DNA of 12,566 bases from UBA4132 sp037133675 (GCA_037133675.1 JBAXNR010000110.1:1-12566), one strand, 5' to 3'; positions 1 through 7,153 are shown, counted from the first letter of the stretch. Numbers and translations: made by a program. Notes: generated by a model from the letters alone, not told the origin.

Positions 1-126
1 TATCGTTAGCGACTCCAGCAGCAACCGTATCGTTAGCGACTCCAGCAGCAACCGTATCGTTAGCGACTCCAGCAGCAACCGTGTCGTTAGCGACTCCAGC
101 AGCAACCGTGTCGTTAGCGACTCCAC
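1..126. repeat. 27-bp in-frame tandem repeat, four full copies plus a partial fifth
   Basis: Full units lie at 1-27, 28-54, 55-81 and 82-108. A partial copy from 109 diverges at about 126. The array touches the window edge, so the true copy number is unknown. Copies differ only at the second base (TATCG in copies 1-3, TGTCG in copies 4-5). That change is synonymous, GAT versus GAC for Asp, on the minus-strand coding frame. Each unit encodes the nonapeptide VANDTVAAG. The near-identity suggests recent expansion by slippage or unequal exchange. Confidence 0.95.
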
Positions 127-1381
127 CACTAACGACTATCCTCGAAGCGGCGAACTTTAAAACGGCTTTCGCTCTTTTCTGGGCAGCTAGATTTTTCTCC
201 TTATCATTATCCAGATCAGCTACCAGTGCGCTAATTGATTTAGCATCCGCCAAACCTAATTGAATTAATTTTTTAGCCGATTTGCCGAGATGTCTTCTAA
301 CGATAGCTTGTGAACCTAATTGCAGAATAAACTTAAAGGAAAAGCCTGTGCGAATTGATAACAGTACGGGGTCTACAGTAATGATTTGTTCAATAGAATC
401 GACTCCTTCGGCATTCAGTATCGAAGCAACACGATTTGTCACCCCTGTTAGTTTAATCAATTTATCAGATTTTTCATCTACCTTGAACGAGGATGGAAGT
501 ATTTTTCTAGTGGCTTCGCTCAACACTTTAATAATCTGATCCATTGGTAATGTACCCAGACCAAATGCCACAAAAGGTCTAATCCCCACGTCGATATTGG
601 TAATCATTGGAGATGTCAATGCAAAACCGATAGGAATAGCTAATAACATTCTCAGTATGTGCCAATAAATATCAGAGGTATTCAGGCTACGTTGTCGCAC
701 ACTTTGAATAATATTACTAACCACATACATATACGCCCCCGCCATTGATGCAATGGCTATTTTTGCACTAATATCCAAGGTACGAATGTGTATAATCTGT
801 TTAAGATCTAGGTAAAATAAGACGCTTAATACCGTTGATATAAAAATGATGGCAATTAATAATACTATCGGTACGATAAAGGCTGAACGACCATATTGTT
901 CACTGTAGATAGCATCAAATGCTTTTTCCATGGTTGTTTTTATTTGATCTTTCGTAACCTTCTTATCGGATTCCGTAACTCTTTCATCGGATGGCTTCCA
1001 ATCAATAAAACCAAATCTCTCATGATCTCTGGTATGTATTTCCCAAAATTGTTGTAAATAAGCGGTCAGCGCGTCACCATTGAGCCGATTGAGAAATTCA
1101 TGACGGCGAGCTTCCCAGCCGACCATAACAAAACGAATGAGTGGGGCGACAGCAAGACTGGTAGTTATCAATACCAGCAAGACAACACTAGAAAACAGCG
1201 GCTCTGGTATCTCCAAATACTCATGCCAATAAAAACACAAGATACCTAATCCTAGTGCATTTCCTAATAGGAAAATCAACCAAGGAAGATGTTGTTTATC
1301 TTTTTTGTTGAGCGAAAAAAACGAATTACATTTCTTAGTCGATTTGTTTGTTGTTGCTTTTTCAGAAGTTGTATCGCTCAT
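1..1381 (-). CDS. Multi-pass membrane protein with helix-hairpin-helix-like region and C-terminal nonapeptide repeats (3' end outside window)
   Basis: This frame is open from ATG at 1381 to the window edge, giving 460 residues without a stop, so the C-terminus is missing. A GAGGG Shine-Dalgarno about 5 nt before the ATG supports the start. Hydrophobic segments lie at about residues 34-53, 64-88, 167-191, 206-225, 242-260 and 267-279, the last being weak. Residues 90-165 are charged and probably cytoplasmic. Residues about 308-390 look like helix-hairpin-helix or SAM-type helices, with the pattern LTGV..RVA..L..EGV.SIEQI and later LGLADAKSISAL; this is a pattern match only. A Lys/Ala-rich stretch (393-415) leads into identical VANDTVAAG units from residue 420 onward. 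I do not recognise the family. rpiA lies 91 bp upstream on the same strand, so co-transcription is possible but unproven. The reading frame is certain; the function is unknown. Confidence 0.8.
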   Translation of the reverse strand, partial: MSDTTSEKATTNKSTKKCNSFFSLNKKDKQHLPWLIFLLGNALGLGILCFYWHEYLEIPEPLFSSVVLLVLITTSLAVAPLIRFVMVGWEARRHEFLNRLNGDALTAYLQQFWEIHTRDHERFGFIDWKPSDERVTESDKKVTKDQIKTTMEKAFDAIYSEQYGRSAFIVPIVLLIAIIFISTVLSVLFYLDLKQIIHIRTLDISAKIAIASMAGAYMYVVSNIIQSVRQRSLNTSDIYWHILRMLLAIPIGFALTSPMITNIDVGIRPFVAFGLGTLPMDQIIKVLSEATRKILPSSFKVDEKSDKLIKLTGVTNRVASILNAEGVDSIEQIITVDPVLLSIRTGFSFKFILQLGSQAIVRRHLGKSAKKLIQLGLADAKSISALVADLDNDKEKNLAAQKRAKAVLKFAASRIVVSGGVANDTVAAGVANDTVAAGVANDTVAAGVANDTVAAGVAND

Positions 1382-1423
1382 AACTACCCTCAAGTAACTG
1401 TGCAATTTGAATGCAAACTGTAT

Positions 1424-1457
1424 CACATAACCCACATTTTAAAGCGCGGATTATGTG
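1424..1457. other. Short inverted repeat downstream of rpiA
   Basis: CACATAA (1424-1430) and TTATGTG (1451-1457) are perfect 7-bp arms around a 20-nt loop, in the 91-bp gap after the rpiA stop. The stem is AT-rich and has no adjacent T-run, so it is at best a weak terminator or a protein-binding site. Confidence 0.3.
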
Positions 1458-1472
1458 GTGACGACGCAATTG

Positions 1473-2126
1473 TTAGAACGTGATAATCTCGTTACCTACG
1501 CTAACCAACACTACATCCGCAGGACGCATGGCAAAAATACCCACGGTGACTACGCCAACGATATTGTTGATGATTTGTTCTAGCTCAATTGGATTGAGAA
1601 TATTCAAATTATGAACATCGAGAATTTCATTATGGTTATCGGTAATAAAATTTTCGCGCCATACGGGTTGACCACCTAATTTCACTAATTCTCTGGCGAC
1701 GTAACTTCTCGCCATTGGAATCACTTCAACAGGCAACGGGAACGCGCCTAATACATCAACTTGTTTAGAACCATCGGCGATACAAATAAACTTTTTACTG
1801 GCTGCGGCAATGATTTTTTCACGCGTCAATGCGCCGCCACCGCCTTTAATTAAATGCTTGTGTGGGCTGATTTCATCCGCGCCATCGACATAAACATCCA
1901 GTGTACCCACTGCATTTAAGTCAAACACAGGAATGCCTAATTTTTTTAACCGTTCGGTACTGGCTTGTGAACTCGATACTGTGCCTTCTATGTCGGCTTT
2001 AAAATCGGCTAAATAATCAATAAAGTGATTAACGGTAGAGCCTGTGCCGACACCGATAATAGCAAAATCTCTTACATAGGGAATAGCAGCTTGAGCAACT
2101 TTTTGTTTCAATTCATCTTGGGTCAT
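1473..2126 (-). CDS. rpiA: Ribose-5-phosphate isomerase A
   Basis: Interconverts ribose-5-phosphate and ribulose-5-phosphate in the non-oxidative pentose phosphate pathway, in the cytoplasm. The product has 217 residues; E. coli RpiA has 219. Visible motifs are the phosphate-binding GVGTGSTV loop (25-32), SSSQAST (51-57), YVDGADEI (79-86), KGGGGALTREKI (94-105), the IADGSK segment, and the PVEVIPMAR signature near residue 132. The catalytic and binding residues D81, D84, K94 and E103 carry the same numbers as in E. coli. The start is supported by AGGAAG ending about 5 nt before ATG. The gene shares a strand with malQ upstream, but a 349-bp gap with hairpins separates them, so it probably has its own promoter. 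I could not identify a convincing one. Confidence 0.97.
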   Translation of the reverse strand: MTQDELKQKVAQAAIPYVRDFAIIGVGTGSTVNHFIDYLADFKADIEGTVSSSQASTERLKKLGIPVFDLNAVGTLDVYVDGADEISPHKHLIKGGGGALTREKIIAAASKKFICIADGSKQVDVLGAFPLPVEVIPMARSYVARELVKLGGQPVWRENFITDNHNEILDVHNLNILNPIELEQIINNIVGVVTVGIFAMRPADVVLVSVGNEIITF

Positions 2127-2392
2127 TTTAGCTTCCTATAATTTTAAAAATAAATAAGTGGGGCAGGGTAGTAGCGCATAAATCTTGATTATTCAGCCGA
2201 TTTTTTAAATTAGGACTTTCGCTAGCTCCAGAAATAGTCATGAAATCAAGGAGAGCGTAATTCTATTTTCAAATAATCAGAAAATAAGCGAAATCGTACT
2301 GGGTAAAGCGTTGTTTTTGTTTTTGAGCATAGGCACTTAAGGACAAAATCACCTTGAAAGAGACTAATGGATCATTATCCACAGTTAAGAGC

Positions 2393-2425
2393 TAAGGAAT
2401 CAAAAACATATTTTTTGATTCCTTA
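2393..2425. terminator. AT-rich perfect hairpin downstream of malQ
   Basis: A 14-bp perfect inverted repeat: TAAGGAATCAAAAA (2393-2406) pairs with TTTTTGATTCCTTA (2412-2425) across a 5-nt loop. The A and T runs are inside the stem rather than after it, so this is not a textbook intrinsic terminator. It could stop transcription in either direction, protect the malQ mRNA 3' end, or bind protein. It lies about 50-85 bp past the malQ stop. Confidence 0.45.
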
Positions 2426-2453
2426 ATCAGTAATGCCAGCGTAATAAAACTTT

Positions 2454-2470
2454 AGGAGGTAACTCCCTCC
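2454..2470 (-). terminator. Candidate malQ terminator, GC-rich short stem
   Basis: On the minus strand, a few bases after the malQ stop, GGAGG and CCTCC form a 5-bp stem with the 6-nt loop GAGTTA. It is followed by TAAAGTTTT. The stem is short and the T-run interrupted, so it is a weak candidate that may act with the larger hairpin just beyond it. Confidence 0.4.
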
Positions 2471-2475
2471 CAAAT

Positions 2476-3954
2476 TTACTTTCGATTAAATAATTGCACA
2501 AGGTACGCTAATCTGGCGGCACGCTCAGGTGCAAGCTGATGCCATTGAAAACGCCAGTTCCAATTACCCGTGGTTGTTCCAGGAGTATTCATGCGGTGTT
2601 CGGAATTTAATTCTAAAATATCCTGCATGGGAATTACGCAAAGATTGGCAACCGATGCTAAGGCGGTCTGTATCAGTGCGCAACTCAATGATGTGGAAGG
2701 ATTGCCGAGGTAGTCAAAAATATGGGTTTTCTGTGCATCAGTTAGTTGTTCAGACCAGCCTAAGGTAGTGTCGTTATCATGCGTACCAGTGTAAGCGACA
2801 CAATTTTTTTCGTAATTATCGGGTAAATACGGATTATTAGGTTCGCCGCTAAAGGCAAATTGTAAAATTTTCATGCCTGGCAAATGAAATTCGTCTCTTA
2901 ATGCGTCAACTTCTGGAGTAATAACGCCTAAATCCTCGGCAACTAACGGAATGTCACCTAATTTTTCCATTATTGCTTGTAATAAGGCAGAACCAGGAGC
3001 TTTAACCCATTGCCCTAGTTTCGCGGTTGCTTCGGTGGCGGGAATTTCCCACGCGGCTTCTAGCCCACGAAAATGGTCGATGCGCAGAATATCAAATTGT
3101 TCGCATTGGGTCTGCATTCGTTCTATCCACCAATGAAATCCTGTTTCTTGCAGTCTATCCCAGTTGTAATGTGGATTACCCCACCGCTGTCCTTCTTCGG
3201 AAAAGTAGTCGGGCGGTACGCCTGCAACCACTGACATTTCACCGTCTTTATCGAGTTTAAAAATGTCACGGCTCGCCCAAACATCGGCACTGTCATAAGA
3301 GACGAAAATAGGAATATCACCGAATAGCAGTATGCCACGCTGATTAGCATAAGCTTTTAATGCCATCCATTGCCGAAAGAAAATATATTGTTCAAATTTG
3401 ATAATAGCAATTTCAGCTTTTAAGCGCAGAGAGGCTGCTTTAATGGCGTTGGTTTCACGTTGTTTGAGTGTTTCTGGCCATTGATTCCAGCATTGTTGAT
3501 TAAATTCACTTCGCAGTGCCATAAATAAGGCAAAATCATCCAACCAGAATGCTTTATTCCGACAAAAATTCTCAAAATCTGTTTTATCTTGTGCTGATGC
3601 GTGATCTAAAAAACCATAAAATGCTTTAGATATTAGGCAGCCTTTATAAAATTTAGCCGCTTGCCGCTGGCAGTCTTGACAGTGTTCAGAGGGAGACAAC
3701 CAGCCTAAGTTGACTAAGTTATCAATATTGATTAATTCGGGATTACCCGCGTGTGCAGATAAACACTGATAAGGTGATCCATCGCTATGCGTCGCGCCCA
3801 AGGGTAAGGTTTGCCAAACAGTCATTCCTGTAGTACCCAGAAAATTGACAAAATTGTAGGCATCTTGCCCTAAATCACCTTGTTGACCTGTCCCTGGTAA
3901 AGAAGTGATGTGTAGCAACACACCCGCGCGGCGTTTGTTTAGAAGTGTATTCAT
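2476..3954 (-). CDS. malQ: 4-alpha-glucanotransferase (amylomaltase), GH77
   Basis: Transfers alpha-1,4-glucan segments between maltodextrins and releases glucose; cytoplasmic. The 492 residues match the short bacterial amylomaltase type (about 500) rather than the longer E. coli form (694). Family motifs are visible: SPYQCLSAHAGNPELINID (60-78, usually SPYxSxSAFAGNP), GDIPIFVSYDSADVW (212-226), RIDHFRG with the presumed nucleophile D293, VAEDLG with the acid/base E340, GMKILQFAF (360-368), YTGTHDND with H392-D393, and the C-terminal RMNTPGT...GNWNWR. The start lies two codons before the conserved LLNKRRAGVLLHITSLPG segment; its ribosome binding site is poor. It is the third gene after glgC and the GH57 gene on the minus strand, separated from GH57 by 130 bp. 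Its job here is probably to remodel linear glucans from glycogen turnover. Confidence 0.96.
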   Translation of the reverse strand: MNTLLNKRRAGVLLHITSLPGTGQQGDLGQDAYNFVNFLGTTGMTVWQTLPLGATHSDGSPYQCLSAHAGNPELINIDNLVNLGWLSPSEHCQDCQRQAAKFYKGCLISKAFYGFLDHASAQDKTDFENFCRNKAFWLDDFALFMALRSEFNQQCWNQWPETLKQRETNAIKAASLRLKAEIAIIKFEQYIFFRQWMALKAYANQRGILLFGDIPIFVSYDSADVWASRDIFKLDKDGEMSVVAGVPPDYFSEEGQRWGNPHYNWDRLQETGFHWWIERMQTQCEQFDILRIDHFRGLEAAWEIPATEATAKLGQWVKAPGSALLQAIMEKLGDIPLVAEDLGVITPEVDALRDEFHLPGMKILQFAFSGEPNNPYLPDNYEKNCVAYTGTHDNDTTLGWSEQLTDAQKTHIFDYLGNPSTSLSCALIQTALASVANLCVIPMQDILELNSEHRMNTPGTTTGNWNWRFQWHQLAPERAARLAYLVQLFNRK

Positions 3955-4003
3955 TGCTTTTCGTTATATCAGTTTGAATGGTTTGTCTTTCAGTTAATGG
4001 CTT

Positions 4004-4056
4004 ATAGATGGACTTGAATCCATCTATCGTGAATGTGGGCTTCCTGGGAATCCATC
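4004..4056. promoter_or_regulatory. Inverted and direct GATGGA repeats between the GH57 gene and malQ
   Basis: ATAGATGGA (4004-4012) and TCCATCTAT (4019-4027) form a perfect 9-bp inverted repeat around CTTGAA. The half-site GAATCCATC recurs at 4016-4024 and 4048-4056, 32 bp apart. Neither side has a T-run typical of a terminator. This may be an intercistronic hairpin or an operator controlling malQ. Function is inferred. Confidence 0.35.
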
Positions 4057-4084
4057 ATCCTTACAACAATGAAAAATACTATTG

Positions 4085-5767
4085 TTAAGTTCCTAGACGC
4101 ATAGTGCCGCCCATAGCAGGTGCGCCCGAGCCTTGAGTAAAAGATAGCGATAAATAGGCAGGCGGTTCTTCCCCTAATAATCGATACAAATTAGCCAGAT
4201 TAAGACGGAATTGTTTTTCAAAACTACTGACTGCTAGCCCAGGATTATAGTCACCAAACCACCAGAACCAGTCAGAGCCTTCACAAATTGCCAATTGCTG
4301 TTCAGCCTCTTGCAGTTGTTGATCTGTTAGGCGGTTAGCAGCTATCGCTTGATCGAAGGATGATTTAGCATCGCCGAGCATATCCCAACCGCGATTTTTA
4401 TCGCCATCGCCTATCCACGTTGAGAAAGTACCATAAACCCAGCTCCCTGCCACTAATTTTTTTAATGGTTTAACCGATACTTTGTTTTTTAAGCATTCTG
4501 AAAAGGTGGTTAATTCAATCGCAGGGTGATTAGCAAGCCGTTGATATAAAGCACTTAGGAAAAAATAGCCATTACGAGGAAAATATTCCCACGCATTTTC
4601 ACCATCCATGATAATGGATACCACGGAATCTTCAGGTTCATGTTCGGCAATATTTTCTAGGTGTTTAATCAAATCAGCTACCGCATCATCAGCGTGCCAC
4701 GTTGAATAATCAAAACCGATAAGATCCGATAAACCGTCGTCACGGAAAAAGCAGGCTATTTTAGTTTTATCTAATTTGAAAGGGTGATGATGACTCTGTA
4801 GTTGCTGATTTTCAGGAAGATGTAAACTATTGCCCAGTACAGAGCCGCCACTTGCTGTCCAAGTAAAACCAGAATTACCTAATATTTTTAGCGTTTGTGC
4901 GCAAATAGCTCCTTCGGATGGCCAACAACCTTTAGGCTTAAAGCCAAAAAACCGTTCAAAAGTTTGTACGCCTTTTTTAAGATGCCATGCAACACGCTGT
5001 TCACCACCCGTATAGTGTTGCAATTTTGGTAAAGGTGCATCTGGCATTGCTTGATGTGTGCTTTGAATATCTAGTAATAGCGGCATAATTGGATGTGCAT
5101 AAGGCGTGACTGATAGTTCAACACGCCCTTTTCTAGCCAATACTTTGTAGCGTTGAATGACGTGCGACAACTGCTCGCCAATAATTTCCAGTAGTTCAAG
5201 TCGGTCATGTTGCGTGTAAGCTGACCCTTTTTCTATCAGGTGCTGCACTCGGCTATCGCTGAGTTTAACCGTTTCACCCATCCACGCTAAGTGATACCAA
5301 ACCAGCATATCAATGATAAACTGGTCATTGATATACGGTAGGGCATCAAAATGCTGATCTAGCCAGTCGGTCATTCCTGCTAATTTTTGAAAAGCAGGGT
5401 AACGGTTAATTTGCCTGTCACGGTTTGCCCGCAAACAGTCTTTGACTAACGTCAAGCGTTCTTCTGAATTACTTGAGAGAGTCGGACTCACTAACGCCGC
5501 TAAAAACACATCCTTAATAGGCGTATGGTCATGCAAATAACCGTTAACTTGCTTGGCGTATTCCTCTATCTGCTCCAGCAAAATAGGAGCGAAATTAACC
5601 ACTGCTTTGGCTGTAGGCACAGCTTCCAGATGCGCAGCCATGTCAACATAGTCTTTAATGACATGCAGATAAGTCCAAGGTAGTATGAATTCCCCTGTCT
5701 GCAAATCCCTATACTCTGGCTGGTGCATGTGCCAACATAACACCAGTTTTAATTTCTTCTTGTTCAT
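4085..5767 (-). CDS. Glycoside hydrolase family 57 glucan-acting enzyme
   Basis: A 560-residue cytoplasmic GH57 protein; no signal peptide is seen. The five conserved regions are recognisable: HQP (15-17), TPYAHPIMPLL (221-231), GCWPSEGAI (280-288) with presumed nucleophile E285, IIMDGENAWEYF (385-396) with presumed acid/base D388, and DWFWWFGDYNPG (499-510), followed by the FRLNLANLYRLLGEEPP segment common in this group. The family includes alpha-amylases, 4-alpha-glucanotransferases, amylopullulanases and branching enzymes. A GH13 branching enzyme is already encoded nearby, so hydrolysis or transfer on alpha-glucan is more likely, but specificity cannot be read from sequence. The ATG lies 4 nt after the glgC stop and has no Shine-Dalgarno, which points to translational coupling with glgC. 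The C-terminal tail is Gly/Met/Thr-rich. Confidence 0.9.
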   Translation of the reverse strand: MNKKKLKLVLCWHMHQPEYRDLQTGEFILPWTYLHVIKDYVDMAAHLEAVPTAKAVVNFAPILLEQIEEYAKQVNGYLHDHTPIKDVFLAALVSPTLSSNSEERLTLVKDCLRANRDRQINRYPAFQKLAGMTDWLDQHFDALPYINDQFIIDMLVWYHLAWMGETVKLSDSRVQHLIEKGSAYTQHDRLELLEIIGEQLSHVIQRYKVLARKGRVELSVTPYAHPIMPLLLDIQSTHQAMPDAPLPKLQHYTGGEQRVAWHLKKGVQTFERFFGFKPKGCWPSEGAICAQTLKILGNSGFTWTASGGSVLGNSLHLPENQQLQSHHHPFKLDKTKIACFFRDDGLSDLIGFDYSTWHADDAVADLIKHLENIAEHEPEDSVVSIIMDGENAWEYFPRNGYFFLSALYQRLANHPAIELTTFSECLKNKVSVKPLKKLVAGSWVYGTFSTWIGDGDKNRGWDMLGDAKSSFDQAIAANRLTDQQLQEAEQQLAICEGSDWFWWFGDYNPGLAVSSFEKQFRLNLANLYRLLGEEPPAYLSLSFTQGSGAPAMGGTMRLGT

Positions 5768-5771
5768 GTTG

Positions 5772-7079
5772 TTATTTTACAGGTTGCATGGTGTTTACAG
5801 GCAAGCCACTGTAATGTATGTCTTGTCCTAGCATTTCAGCAGTGACTAAAACGACACCACCAGCACTGACATGAAACCGTCTTTCATCGTCAACTCTGTC
5901 CTCACCAATCACTGTACCTTCAGGCACGACACAACCCCGTTCGATAATGGCTTTGGTGATACGGCAATTGCGTCCAATCTCAACATCAGGTAATACGATA
6001 GAATCGGTTATGGTGGTGTATGAATTGACTCTAACATTGGAAAATAATAACGTACGTTTGACATTAGCTCCTGAAATAACACAGCCACCCGATACCATTG
6101 AGTCCACCGCTTGCCCACGTCTATCATCATTATCAAATACGAATTTAGCGGGTGGAGTTTGCGCTTGGTAAGTCCAAATAGGCCAAGTGTTATCGTATAA
6201 ATTCAAGTCTGGCTTAACACTCACTAATTCCATATTGGCAGACCAATAGGCATCAATGGTACCTACATCGCGCCAGTAGGCTTGACCACCTTGTAAATCC
6301 AAAAATGGATAAGCGTTCACTATATGGTCGTTAATAACAGCGGGAATAATATCTTTGCCGAAATCATTGGTAGAATCTGGATTCTTAGAATCTTCAATTA
6401 ATTTCTCAAACAAAAAGTCCGCATTAAAAATATAAATACCCATAGAAGCGAGTGCGGTATCGGTCCTTCCTGGCATCACGGGTGGATTTTCGGGTTTTTC
6501 GACAAAAGCTTTAACACGGCGATCATCATCCACATCCATTACCCCAAAAGCAGTGGCTTCCTCCAATGATACTTCGATACAACCGATGGTTAACTGAGCA
6601 TTTTTGGCAATGTGATCCGCCAACATTTCGCCATAGTCCATTTTGTAAATGTGATCACCAGCCAATATTAAAATATGTTCAGGTCTACGGCTGCGTAAAA
6701 TATCAATATTTTGAAAGATAGCATCTGCTGTGCCTTTATACCAAGAATTTTCATCAATTCGTTGTTGTGCAGGCATTAAGTCAACATATTCACCAAATTC
6801 ACCGCGCAAAAAGCCCCAGCCTTGCTGGATATGGCGAATTAAAGAGTCGGCTTTATATTGTGTTAAAATACCTATTTTACGAATGCCTGAGTTGACACAG
6901 TTTGATAACGGGAAGTCGATAATGCGAAACTTTCCACCGAAGGGAACTGCTGGTTTAGCACGCCAATCAGTCATATTCATTAACCTTGAGCCACGACCAC
7001 CTGCTAAGATTAAAGCAATGGTATTACGCGTTAAATGACTAACAATACGATCATTTTTATTATTATTGGATTCCGACAT
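5772..7079 (-). CDS. glgC: Glucose-1-phosphate adenylyltransferase (ADP-glucose pyrophosphorylase)
   Basis: Makes ADP-glucose from ATP and glucose-1-phosphate, the committed step of bacterial glycogen synthesis. The product has 435 residues; E. coli GlgC has 431. Motifs: nucleotide-binding LILAGGRGSRL (23-33), AKPAVPFGGKFRIIDF (41-56), WYKGTADA (113-120), LAGDHIYK with D142, FVEKP with glucose-1-phosphate-binding K195, ASMGIYIF (211-218), and YWRDVGTIDAYW (268-279). A C-terminal left-handed beta-helix runs from about 325 to 395 with hexapeptide-type repeats. Numbering is co-linear with E. coli, which shows that the activator residue Lys39 is Trp here and His46 is Pro. A GGAG sequence precedes ATG by 6 nt. 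The gene is divergent from glgB and is the first gene of a probable glgC-GH57-malQ unit. Confidence 0.97.
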   Translation of the reverse strand: MSESNNNKNDRIVSHLTRNTIALILAGGRGSRLMNMTDWRAKPAVPFGGKFRIIDFPLSNCVNSGIRKIGILTQYKADSLIRHIQQGWGFLRGEFGEYVDLMPAQQRIDENSWYKGTADAIFQNIDILRSRRPEHILILAGDHIYKMDYGEMLADHIAKNAQLTIGCIEVSLEEATAFGVMDVDDDRRVKAFVEKPENPPVMPGRTDTALASMGIYIFNADFLFEKLIEDSKNPDSTNDFGKDIIPAVINDHIVNAYPFLDLQGGQAYWRDVGTIDAYWSANMELVSVKPDLNLYDNTWPIWTYQAQTPPAKFVFDNDDRRGQAVDSMVSGGCVISGANVKRTLLFSNVRVNSYTTITDSIVLPDVEIGRNCRITKAIIERGCVVPEGTVIGEDRVDDERRFHVSAGGVVLVTAEMLGQDIHYSGLPVNTMQPVK

Positions 7080-7093
7080 TTTTCATCTCCAAG

Positions 7094-7099
7094 TAGAAT
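7094..7099 (+). promoter_or_regulatory. Candidate -10 element for glgB
   Basis: TAGAAT matches the sigma-70 -10 consensus at five of six positions and lies in the left arm of the inverted repeat. The hexamer 17 bp upstream, TTCCGA, is a poor -35. Transcription would begin near 7106, at the foot of the UUCG hairpin. This is a weak prediction. Confidence 0.3.
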
Positions 7100-7104
7100 A
7101 GTTT

Positions 7105-7120
7105 CACAACTTCGGTTGTG
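7105..7120 (+). other. C(UUCG)G tetraloop hairpin in the glgB leader
   Basis: CACAAC (7105-7110), TTCG (7111-7114) and GTTGTG (7115-7120) form a 6-bp perfect stem closed by C-G around UUCG, one of the most stable RNA tetraloops. The special loop exists only in plus-strand RNA; the opposite strand reads CGAA. A run of only three T follows, so termination is unlikely to be efficient. Confidence 0.65.
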
Positions 7121-7143
7121 TTTGGTAACATTTACCGCTTATT

Positions 7144-7149
7144 ATTCTA
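7144..7149 (-). promoter_or_regulatory. Candidate -10 element for glgC
   Basis: The right arm of the inverted repeat gives TAGAAT on the minus strand, mirroring the candidate for glgB. No good -35 is seen at 17 bp. Transcription would start near 7137 and cross both small hairpins, giving a leader of about 60 nt that overlaps the start of the glgB transcript in antisense. This is a weak prediction. Confidence 0.25.
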
Positions 7150-7153
7150 CTAC

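Larger units (their letters stand above)
2127..2475. other. Non-coding gap between malQ and rpiA
   Basis: I see no credible gene in this AT-rich stretch. It contains the two hairpins listed separately, both near the malQ end. The remainder should hold the rpiA promoter on the minus strand, but no good -35/-10 pair stands out. The longest small minus-strand ORF (ATG at 2241, 37 codons) lacks a ribosome binding site and looks fortuitous. Confidence 0.6.
7092..7151. promoter_or_regulatory. Nested inverted repeats between glgC and glgB, able to form a three-way junction
   Basis: The outer arms AGTAGAATA (7092-7100) and TATTCTACT (7143-7151) are a perfect 9-bp inverted repeat. In plus-strand RNA they extend inward by a G-U and a U-A pair. 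They enclose two smaller perfect hairpins: CACAAC-TTCG-GTTGTG (7105-7120) and GGTAA-CAT-TTACC (7124-7136). Together they could fold as a three-way junction in RNA of either strand. The structure ends 2 nt before the glgB ATG on one side, and 2 nt before the GGAG of glgC on the other. It may be a leader RNA element, an operator, or both. Confidence 0.6.

Noticed and set aside
1..126. CRISPR array
   Set aside because: The 27-bp units are directly adjacent without spacers and lie in frame inside a long coding sequence.
81..539. Plus-strand open frames over the left-edge gene
   Set aside because: They lie antisense to a minus-strand frame open for 460 codons with clear membrane segments; they have no motif or ribosome binding site.
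2131..2241. 37-codon minus-strand ORF ending just before rpiA
   Set aside because: No Shine-Dalgarno, no recognisable motif, and composition like the surrounding non-coding DNA.
7118..7153. GTG start for glgB giving 742 residues
   Set aside because: The codon lies in the UUCG hairpin stem, has no ribosome binding site, adds residues not typical of GlgB, and leaves only 38 bp between divergent genes.
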